Shown here in pieces: positions 13,215 to 19,052 of a DNA stretch of 19,052 nt (positions are counted from its first letter, which is position 1; every line of letters starts with the position of its first letter). This stretch comes from an uncultured Burkholderiales bacterium (GTDB taxonomy: Bacteria > Pseudomonadota > Gammaproteobacteria > Burkholderiales > Burkholderiaceae_D). The notes beneath the pieces were generated by a model that saw only the letters and a program-made list of their open reading frames with translations, was not told where the DNA came from and made no database searches. The stretch spans positions 1 to 19,052 of the forward strand of contig CALMOR010000201.1 of NCBI GenBank assembly GCA_937872165.1, in the 5' to 3' direction. Made by a program: the position numbers and the translations under genes.

Positions 13215-14473
13215 ACGCGCTGCTGCGGCTCGCCGCGCGCAGCGCCTGGAACCGGCGCTTCGTGCTCGCGCTGGTCGTGTCGTCGATCGCGTTGTCGACC
13301 TTCCTGCTGCTCGGGATCGAGCGCATCCGCAGCGACGTGCGCGACGATTTCGCCGAGTCGGTGTCGGGTACCGACCTCATCGTCGGCGCGCGGACCGGCG
13401 GCGTGCAACTGCTGCTCTATTCGGTCTTCCGCATCGGCAGCGCCACCAACAACGTCCGCTGGACCAGCGTGCAGGCGATCGCGAGGCAGCGCGCCGTGTC
13501 GTGGGTGATCCCGATCTCGCTCGGCGACTCGCATCGCGGCTTCGCCGTCGTCGGCACCACCGAGGCGTACTTCGATCACTTCCACTACGGCGACGACCGT
13601 CCGCTCGTCGTCGAGAGCGGCAAGCGCTTCGCCGGCGTCTACGACACGGTGCTCGGCTCGGAGGTCGCATCGCGGCTCGGCTATCGCCTGGGGGACCGCA
13701 TCGTCCTCAGCCACGGCGACGGCGCGTTCGCGGCCAACGACCATGCGGACAAGCCGTTCACGGTCGTCGGCATCCTCGCGGCGACCGGCACGCCGGTCGA
13801 TCGCTCGGTGCACATCAGCCTCGAGGCGATGGAGGCGATCCACCTCGACTGGGCCGTCGGCGCGCCGATCCCCGGGCTGTCGATCTCGGCCGAGGACGCT
13901 TCGAAGGCGGACCTGACACCGAAGCGCATCACCGCCGCGCTGGTCGGCCTGCGCAGCCGCAGCGCGGTCTTCTCGGTCCAGCGCTTCGTCGACGACTTCC
14001 AGCCCGAACCACTGATGGCGGTACTGCCCGGCGTGGCCCTCGACGAACTGTGGGAAGTGCTCGGCACCGGCGAGCGCGGCCTCCTCGCGATGAGCGTGCT
14101 GGTCTCGCTGGTCAGTCTCGCCGGCCTCGTCGCGGTGATCATGGCCGGTCTCGACGAACGACGTCGCGAGCTCGCCATCCTGCGCGCGGTCGGCGCGGGT
14201 CCGCGACAGCTGCTGCTCCTGCTCGCGGCCGAGGGCGGGCTGGTCACCATGACCGGCGCCGCGATCGGCGCGATCGCGAGTCTCGCCGCGGTCGCATCGC
14301 TGGCCGGCGTCGTCCGCTCGCAGGTCGGGATCGATCTCCACTCGCACTGGCCCGGCGCCGACGAGTGGTCGCTGCTCTGCGCCGTCGTCGTGGCCGGATG
14401 GCTGGCCAGTCTCGTGCCGGGCGTGCGCGCCTATCGACTGTCGCTGGCCGACGGCCTTTCACCGAGGATCTGA
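13211..14473 (+). CDS. FtsX/MacB-type ABC transporter permease
   Basis: A 420-residue inner-membrane protein with the classical layout: transmembrane helix 1 (17-36), a large periplasmic MacB-like domain (about 40-285) and three helices at 290-313, 340-366 and 386-404 forming the FtsX domain. The conserved cytoplasmic coupling segment DERRRELAILRAVGA (315-329) sits after helix 2 and the family end VRAYRLSLADGL closes the protein. Such permeases usually transmit force to periplasmic partners rather than form a solute channel, so how this one would take part in zinc uptake is not obvious. The periplasmic domain has a few histidines (H123, H125, H168, H178). It is coupled by ATGA to the ATPase and directly abuts the DUF3299 gene. 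Confidence 0.9.
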   Translation: MNALLRLAARSAWNRRFVLALVVSSIALSTFLLLGIERIRSDVRDDFAESVSGTDLIVGARTGGVQLLLYSVFRIGSATNNVRWTSVQAIARQRAVSWVIPISLGDSHRGFAVVGTTEAYFDHFHYGDDRPLVVESGKRFAGVYDTVLGSEVASRLGYRLGDRIVLSHGDGAFAANDHADKPFTVVGILAATGTPVDRSVHISLEAMEAIHLDWAVGAPIPGLSISAEDASKADLTPKRITAALVGLRSRSAVFSVQRFVDDFQPEPLMAVLPGVALDELWEVLGTGERGLLAMSVLVSLVSLAGLVAVIMAGLDERRRELAILRAVGAGPRQLLLLLAAEGGLVTMTGAAIGAIASLAAVASLAGVVRSQVGIDLHSHWPGADEWSLLCAVVVAGWLASLVPGVRAYRLSLADGLSPRI

Positions 14474-15061
14474 ATGTCGAACGCAACGAAACACCTGCTC
14501 GCCGGAGGCGCGACGCTGTGCGCCTTGATGATTCCGCCGGCGCACGGCGCGCCGCCGCCCGCCGCCGTCGGGACCGCCGCCGCTGCCGTCGACGCCGGTA
14601 CCGCGAAGGAGATCAAGTGGGACGACCTGATCCCGAAAGGCTGGGATCCGTACCAGCGCTTTCGCGACCGGCCTCTCGGCGTGATGGACGACGGCGATCC
14701 GCGCGTGCAGGAGCTCATGAGCGAGATGCGCATGGTGTGGGACGACGCGCCCACCGTCACCGAACTCGATGGCGCGGCCGTGAAGATCCCCGGCTACATC
14801 GTGCCGCTGGAAGAGAACCACGGCACGCTGAAGGAGTTCCTGCTGGTCCCCTACTTCGGCGCCTGCATCCACACGCCGCCGCCGCCGGCCAACCAGATCA
14901 TCCACGTCTTCGCGAAGACGCCGATCAAGGGCTTCCACGCGATGGACACGGTATGGATCCGCGGCGCGCTCACGCGGGGGCGCAACGAGTCGTACATGGG
15001 CACGAGCGGCTACGAGATCCGCGCCGATGCGGTCGATCGCTACGCGACGCCGAAGCGCTGA
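14474..15061 (+). CDS. DUF3299 family secreted protein
   Basis: A 195-residue protein with a signal peptide (about 1-25, cut near AHG-A) and the DUF3299 hallmark FLLVPYFGACIHTPPPPANQ (123-142), containing C131 and H133, with H144 close behind. The preceding segment IPGYIVPLE (105-113) is also typical. The function is not established. Family members are commonly encoded with ZrgA-like and MacB-type ABC genes, which suggests a periplasmic accessory role in metal handling; C131 and H133 could be ligands. The ATG immediately follows the permease stop and GAGGA (14464-14468) lies 5 bases upstream, so it is clearly in the same operon. It appears to be the last gene of the core operon: 250 bases follow before the next supported gene. 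Confidence 0.88.
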   Translation: MSNATKHLLAGGATLCALMIPPAHGAPPPAAVGTAAAAVDAGTAKEIKWDDLIPKGWDPYQRFRDRPLGVMDDGDPRVQELMSEMRMVWDDAPTVTELDGAAVKIPGYIVPLEENHGTLKEFLLVPYFGACIHTPPPPANQIIHVFAKTPIKGFHAMDTVWIRGALTRGRNESYMGTSGYEIRADAVDRYATPKR

Positions 15062-15081
15062 CCCGCGATCGGCTACCGTCG

Positions 15082-15315
15082 ATGATCGTCGTCCGCCGGA
15101 TCGCGGACTCGCCGCATGTCGTCGAAACCGGGTTCGACGCGTGCGTCGCCGGACTCGCATGCCGGCCGCGCGCGCGAGCGACGCTGCGTGCATCGCGGCG
15201 CGCGATGCGGGAGCCGATCCGGGTTCCGCCGGAACCGAACGCCGACGCGCGGCGACACGTCGCGGACACCGCGCTCGAAGCGCCGCGGACCGGGCGTACC
15301 CGGGCCGCGCCATGA
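15082..15315 (+). CDS. Doubtful small open frame
   Basis: A 77-codon frame from ATG 15082 whose stop overlaps the next gene's start as ATGA, the same junction seen elsewhere in this window. The first 30 codons (MIVVRRIADSPHVVETGFDA) look plausible and third-position GC is high. The second half is arginine/alanine-rich and resembles noncoding GC-rich sequence, and no Shine-Dalgarno sequence is visible. I do not recognise it. Otherwise the 15062-15311 gap shows nothing. Confidence 0.2.
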   Translation: MIVVRRIADSPHVVETGFDACVAGLACRPRARATLRASRRAMREPIRVPPEPNADARRHVADTALEAPRTGRTRAAP

Positions 15316-15749
15316 ACGTCGTCGACCGGATCACCGCGCGCGGCGCACTCGTCCTCGTCGTGCTGTCCGGATGCCACGGCGTCCTCGCGGGGGCTGCCGA
15401 ACCCGTCACCCGCGAGGCGGCGATGGCGTCGCTGCGTTCGGTCGCGGGAGACCACCCCGACGCCGGCCGCACGCTGGCGAGCCTGAGCGAGCAGGCCACG
15501 CGGCCCGGCGCCGAGGCGATCCGCCTCTACCGCGCCGCGCAGGACGCCGGCGACGACGGCGCGAGGCAGCGGATCGAGCTGCTGAGACAACAGGGCGTGT
15601 CGATCCCGTTCACGTCGAACGGCCTGTCGAGCTTCCCCGACACCGGCGAGATCGTCCCGATGGGACGCATGAACGACGAGCGATCACCGGGTTACCACTG
15701 CCACTTCCTGCGACCCGGCCAGATGTGGTGTCACAGCGGCCTCGACTGA
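15312..15749 (+). CDS. Unrecognised small lipoprotein with C-terminal Cys/His cluster
   Basis: A 145-residue protein that I cannot assign to a family. The N-terminus ends in a lipobox LSGC (18-21) after a hydrophobic stretch, so C21 is probably lipidated and the protein anchored in the envelope. Residues 33-95 look like an all-helical, Sel1-like or short repeat region (AEAIRLYRAAQDAGDDGARQ). The C-terminus holds a compact group of possible metal ligands: H129-C130-H131 and C140-H141, nine residues apart (in YHCHFLRPG and MWCHSGLD). It lies 250 bases after the DUF3299 gene on the same strand and could be a distal member of that operon or a separate gene. The ATG has no strong ribosome binding site. 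Confidence 0.65.
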   Translation: MNVVDRITARGALVLVVLSGCHGVLAGAAEPVTREAAMASLRSVAGDHPDAGRTLASLSEQATRPGAEAIRLYRAAQDAGDDGARQRIELLRQQGVSIPFTSNGLSSFPDTGEIVPMGRMNDERSPGYHCHFLRPGQMWCHSGLD

Positions 15750-15894
15750 CGCGAAGCCCGCGGCGCGGCCGGTGCATGCGACCCGCACGAGGGTGGAAGG
15801 TCGACGACGGCCGCCCGCCGATCGATGGCGGCAGCGGGTTGGTACCATCCCGTATCGCGACGCGGCCCGTCGCCCATGAGACCCGGGATCCCTC

Positions 15895-16686
15895 ATGCAA
15901 CGCCTGCGCACCTCGACCCTGAAGGCCGTCCTGCTGGCGACGGCCCTGTTGCTCGCCGGCCCGGCGCACGCGCGCGACTGGAGCACCGTGCGCGTCGGCG
16001 TCGATGCCACGTACAGGCCGTTCACGTACAAGACGCCCGACGGACAGCTGACCGGATTCGACGTCGACATCGCGAAGGCGTTGTGCGACGAGATGAAGGC
16101 CAGGTGCAGCTTCGTCGAGAGCAGCTGGGAAGGCATCATCCCGGGCCTGCGAGCCAACAAGTTCGACGCGATCATCTCGTCGATGTCGATCACGGAAGAG
16201 CGCAGGAAGGCGGTCGACTTCACCGACAAGTACTACAACACGCCGAGCACCGTCATCACGAAGGCCGGCGCGCTCGACGGCTCGGTCGCGAGCCTGAAGG
16301 GCAAGCGGGTCGGCGCGCTCAAGGCCTCGGTGCAGGAGACCTATGCGAAGCGCGTGCTGGCGCCGGCCGGCGCCGTCGTCGTCTCCTACGATTCGACCCA
16401 GCAGTCCTATCTCGACATGAAGTCGGGCCGGCTCGATGCCGTGGTCGCCGACAAGGTCGAGGGCCGCATCGGGTTCCTCGACACGCCCGAGGGCAAGGGC
16501 TACGCGGTCGCGGGTCCCGACCTCGACGATCCGAAGTACTTCGGCTCCGGCTCCGGCATCGCGATCCGCAAGGAGGACGCCGACCTGCGCGATCGCCTCA
16601 ACGCCGCGCTGAGGACGATCCGCGCCAACGGCACCTGGAAGAAGATCTCGGACCGGTACTTCGACTTCGACATCTACGGCAGGTAG
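15895..16686 (+). CDS. Periplasmic basic amino acid (arginine/ornithine/lysine-type) binding protein
   Basis: Solute-binding protein of the HisJ/ArgT/AotJ group (SBP family 3). It has 263 residues with a signal peptide (1-26, cut at AHA-RD). Features of the basic-amino-acid members are the start of lobe 1, VRVGVDATYRPFTY, a cysteine pair C64-C71 matching the LAO/HisJ disulfide, the ligand-contacting stretch SSMSITEERR (95-104) and the aspartate of LDAVVADKVEG (180-190) that binds the ligand amino group. Specificity among arginine, ornithine, lysine and histidine cannot be read off; the gene order with an AotO-like protein points to arginine/ornithine. GGGA lies 7 bases before ATG. The 145-base gap upstream shows no clear promoter. 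Confidence 0.9.
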   Translation: MQRLRTSTLKAVLLATALLLAGPAHARDWSTVRVGVDATYRPFTYKTPDGQLTGFDVDIAKALCDEMKARCSFVESSWEGIIPGLRANKFDAIISSMSITEERRKAVDFTDKYYNTPSTVITKAGALDGSVASLKGKRVGALKASVQETYAKRVLAPAGAVVVSYDSTQQSYLDMKSGRLDAVVADKVEGRIGFLDTPEGKGYAVAGPDLDDPKYFGSGSGIAIRKEDADLRDRLNAALRTIRANGTWKKISDRYFDFDIYGR

Positions 16687-16715
16687 GCGCGAAGGCCGTC
16701 GTCGAGGGCGCGACG

Positions 16716-17414
16716 TTGAACACGTCCTACGTCTCGTACGTGATCGCCGGTGCCGGGCTGACGCTGGCGGTGGCGCTCGGCGCGCTGCTGCTGGCGACCG
16801 TCATCGGCATCGTCGCTGCGGCGGCGCGGTCGTCGTCGCATCGGCTGCCGCGCGGCGTCGCGATGGCCTACGCGACGCTGATCCGCGGCGTGCCCGACCT
16901 GGTGCTGATGCTGCTGATCTTCTACGGCGGCCAGATCGCGGTCAACGCGCTCGCGACGAGACTCGGCTGGGGCGGCGAGACCGGCTCGATCGACATCGAC
17001 CCGTTCGTGGCCGGCACGGTCACCATCGGCTTCATCTACGGCGCCTACTTCGCCGAGACCTTCCGCGGCGCGATGCTGGCGGTGCCCGTCGGCCAGAGCG
17101 AGGCCGCGCTCGCGTGCGGCATGTCGCGCCTGCAGGTGACGACGCGCATCGTGCTGCCGCAGATGGTCCGCCATGCGCTGCCCGGCTTCGCCAACAACTG
17201 GCTCGTGCTGGTGAAGTCGACCGCTCTCGTCTCGGTGATCGGCCTCACCGACCTGATGTACCGCGCGAAGCAGGCCGGTGCATCGACGCGCGCCGCGTTC
17301 TTCTACTTCATCGTCGCGGCCGCGGTCTATCTCGCGATCACGACGGTGTCGCTGGTCGCGCTGCGCGCGGTCGAGCAGCGCCATCATCGCGGCGTGCGCC
17401 GCACGGCGGCCTGA
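16716..17414 (+). CDS. Amino acid ABC transporter permease, HisQ/AotQ type
   Basis: Inner-membrane permease of the polar amino acid family, 232 residues with about five transmembrane helices. The EAA coupling loop reads QSEAALACGMSRLQVTTR followed by IVLPQMVRHALPG. The N-terminus YVSYVIAGAGLTL matches the start of HisQ-like proteins. No ATG fits: the start is TTG 16716, with GAGG 8 bases upstream, 29 bases after the binding-protein stop. The stop overlaps the next ATG by one base (TGATG at 17412-17416). The gene would form a heterodimer with the following permease. Confidence 0.88.
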   Translation: MNTSYVSYVIAGAGLTLAVALGALLLATVIGIVAAAARSSSHRLPRGVAMAYATLIRGVPDLVLMLLIFYGGQIAVNALATRLGWGGETGSIDIDPFVAGTVTIGFIYGAYFAETFRGAMLAVPVGQSEAALACGMSRLQVTTRIVLPQMVRHALPGFANNWLVLVKSTALVSVIGLTDLMYRAKQAGASTRAAFFYFIVAAAVYLAITTVSLVALRAVEQRHHRGVRRTAA

Positions 17415-18172
17415 TGGACTTCGCGACGCTCCTCGAAGCGGACACCCTGCGTCTGTATGCGGGCGGCATCGTCGTCACGCTCGAACTGCTCGTGGTCTCG
17501 CTCGCGTGCGGCATCGTCCTGTCGATCCCTCTCGCGGTCGTCAGGGCCTCGGGCGTCCGCGTGCTGGCGCTGCCGGTCGCGGCCTTCACGTTCGTGCTGC
17601 GCGGCACGCCTCTGCTGGTGCAGGTCTATCTCATCTACTACGGCGTCGCGCAGCTCGACTGGGTGCAGGCGCGCTGGGACGCGATCTGGCCGTGGGTGTG
17701 GTTCAAGGAGCCGGTGTTCTGCACGCTGACCGCGTTCGTGCTCAACACCACGGCCTACACGATCGAGCTCGTCGCCGGTGCGATCCGCGAGACGTCGCAC
17801 GGCGAGATCGAGGCCGCGCAGAGCTTCGGCATGGGCCGTGCGACACTCATGCGCCGGATCGTGCTGCCTTCGGCGTTGCGGCGCGCGCTGCCGGCCTACG
17901 GCAACGAGGCGATCCTGATGCTGCATGCCACCGCGATCGCGAGCGTGGTCCCCGGCATCGTCGATCTGACCGGCGCCGCGAACAGTCTCTACGCGACCAC
18001 CTACCTGCCCTTCGAGGCCTACAGCGCCGCCGCCTTGATCTATCTCGCGCTGACGTTCGTGCTGGTGCTGATGCTGCGATGGGTCGAGTCGCATGCGCTC
18101 GCGCATCTGCGCCGACCGGGCGGCACCTTCGCGCTCGCGCCGGCCGCACCGGACGAGGCGCATCCGGCATGA
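17414..18172 (+). CDS. Amino acid ABC transporter permease, HisM/AotM type
   Basis: Second permease of the importer, 252 residues. It shows the family features LYAGGIVVTLELLVVSL in the first helix, FVLRGTPLLVQVYLIYYG before helix 3, and the EAA loop HGEIEAAQSFGMGRATLMRR followed by IVLPSALRRALP. A long loop (about 79-95, with several tryptophans) and a 20-residue Ala/Pro-rich C-terminal tail are also seen. It is translationally coupled on both sides: TGATG with the first permease and ATGA with the following AotO-like gene. No ATPase gene (HisP/AotP) lies within the window; in the Pseudomonas aot order it would follow the next gene. Confidence 0.9.
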   Translation: MDFATLLEADTLRLYAGGIVVTLELLVVSLACGIVLSIPLAVVRASGVRVLALPVAAFTFVLRGTPLLVQVYLIYYGVAQLDWVQARWDAIWPWVWFKEPVFCTLTAFVLNTTAYTIELVAGAIRETSHGEIEAAQSFGMGRATLMRRIVLPSALRRALPAYGNEAILMLHATAIASVVPGIVDLTGAANSLYATTYLPFEAYSAAALIYLALTFVLVLMLRWVESHALAHLRRPGGTFALAPAAPDEAHPA

Positions 18173-19052
18173 GGCGCATCGACCATGTGCTCGCGCCGTC
18201 GCAGGTCGGCCTGACGCGCACGTTGACGAGCCTGCACTACGGCACCGCCGCCAGCGGCGAGAAGGCCTATCTGCAGGCGAGCCTGCATGCCGACGAGCTG
18301 CCGGGCATGCTCGTCATGCATCACCTCGTGAAGCTGCTCGACGGGGCCGAGGCAGCGGGACGCCTGCGCGGAGAGGTCGTGCTGGTGCCGGTCGCCAACC
18401 CGATCGGTCTCGCGCAGGGGCTGCTGCATCAGCGCCTCGGTCGCTTCGAGATGGTGAGCGGCGAGAACTTCAACCGCGGTTACCCCGACTACCTGTCCTG
18501 CATCGGGCCGGCGCTCGAGGCGCGGCTCGGCGACGACGCGGCCGCGAACCGCGCGCTGGTCCGCTCGGCGATGCGCGCGCACATCGAAGGCGTCGTGCCG
18601 AAGAACGAACTCGCCTGCCTGCGCAGGACGCTGTCGTCGCTGGCCTTCGATGCGGACGTGGTCATGGACCTCCACTGCGACCTCGAGGCGCTGCTGCACG
18701 TCTATTGCGAGGAGCCCTACTGGCCACAGTGCGAACCGCTCGTGCGGCTGATGGGCATCGAGGCGACGCTGCTGGCGAAGAACAGCGGCGGCGCGTCGTT
18801 CGACGAACACCTGAGCGGCGTGTGGTGGCAGCTCGACGATCGCCTCGCACGCACGCGCGGGCGCGATCGCCCCGACATCCCGCTCGCGTGCATGGCCGTC
18901 ACCGTCGAGCTGCGCGGGCAGTCCGACGTCGGTCACGAGCTGGCATCGAAGGACGCGCGGGCGCTCTTCGACTTCCTCGTCCATCGCGGCATCGTCGACG
19001 GGGAGAAGCCCGCGCTGCCGCCGCTGCTGCACGCGCCGACGCCGCTGTCGGC
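18169..19052 (+). CDS. AotO-like succinylglutamate desuccinylase/aspartoacylase family protein (3' end outside window)
   Basis: Zinc carboxypeptidase-fold protein of the AstE/ASPA superfamily; 294 codons are visible and the frame runs off the window end. The zinc-binding HxxE motif is H40-A-D-E43 (in SLHADELPG), with the third ligand H178 in VVMDLHCD. The NPIGLAQG and ENFNRGYPDY stretches are typical of this group. In Pseudomonas aotJQMOP, the gene at this position (aotO) encodes a protein of this superfamily with no settled function; transport does not need an enzyme of this type, so it may act on a taken-up acylated amino acid. The ATG overlaps the permease stop by 4 bases. The substrate is unknown. 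Confidence 0.85.
   Translation, partial: MRRIDHVLAPSQVGLTRTLTSLHYGTAASGEKAYLQASLHADELPGMLVMHHLVKLLDGAEAAGRLRGEVVLVPVANPIGLAQGLLHQRLGRFEMVSGENFNRGYPDYLSCIGPALEARLGDDAAANRALVRSAMRAHIEGVVPKNELACLRRTLSSLAFDADVVMDLHCDLEALLHVYCEEPYWPQCEPLVRLMGIEATLLAKNSGGASFDEHLSGVWWQLDDRLARTRGRDRPDIPLACMAVTVELRGQSDVGHELASKDARALFDFLVHRGIVDGEKPALPPLLHAPTPLS

Noticed and set aside
12755..14347. A 530-codon open frame on the minus strand opposite the ABC ATPase and permease
   Set aside because: Low-complexity Arg/Ala/Asp product, no ribosome binding site or motifs; both plus-strand genes are clear.
14970..15590. A 206-codon minus-strand frame across the gap after the DUF3299 gene
   Set aside because: It overlaps two plus-strand genes and its product is Arg/Ala/Gly-rich without recognisable features.

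Overview
The window is a GC-rich (roughly 70% by eye), gene-dense piece of a bacterial chromosome, most likely from a betaproteobacterium of the Burkholderiales/Rhodocyclales/Nitrosomonadales type. The signs are the MEQFHG propeptide of HslV, the gene order argS - SPOR protein - dsbA - short-chain dehydrogenase, the dksA - STAS protein - hslV - hslU run, and a DksA whose zinc finger has lost three of its four cysteines. I see no tRNA, rRNA, CRISPR array, insertion sequence or phage gene. Most neighbouring genes overlap by 1-4 bases (ATGA or TGATG), which points to long co-translated operons.

Layout. (1) 3-872: 3' part of xerC, a tyrosine recombinase for chromosome dimer resolution. (2) 920-1312, minus: a stand-alone BLUF blue-light sensor, convergent with xerC and divergent from argS. 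(3) 1467-6977, plus: argS, a SPOR-domain membrane protein, two tandem DsbA-like thiol oxidoreductases with different active sites, a short-chain dehydrogenase, and a signal-less BtuF/TroA-fold protein. (4) 6984-11150, minus: transcribed in the order dksA, a duplicated TPR/STAS scaffold protein, hslV, hslU; the last two form the HslVU protease. (5) 11574-15061, plus and divergent from dksA: a putative zinc-uptake operon with a small His/Cys-rich secreted protein, a ZrgA-family (DUF2796) periplasmic protein, an ABC ATPase, an FtsX/MacB-type permease and a DUF3299 protein. A small unrecognised lipoprotein follows at 15312. (6) 15895 to the end, plus: an arginine/ornithine-type ABC importer (binding protein, two permeases) and an AotO-like zinc carboxypeptidase-fold protein cut by the window end. 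The order matches aotJ-Q-M-O of Pseudomonas; the ATPase would be expected just outside.

Themes. Two parts concern the periplasm: disulfide chemistry by the DsbA pair and zinc acquisition by the Zrg-like operon. The zinc operon sits back-to-back with a dksA lacking most of its zinc ligands. The intergenic region between them holds two overlapping, mutually exclusive inverted repeats (11463-11494). The best candidates for something little described are the extended zinc operon with its two small Cys/His proteins, the diverged DsbA pair, the HslU with an altered P-loop, and the internally duplicated STAS protein.
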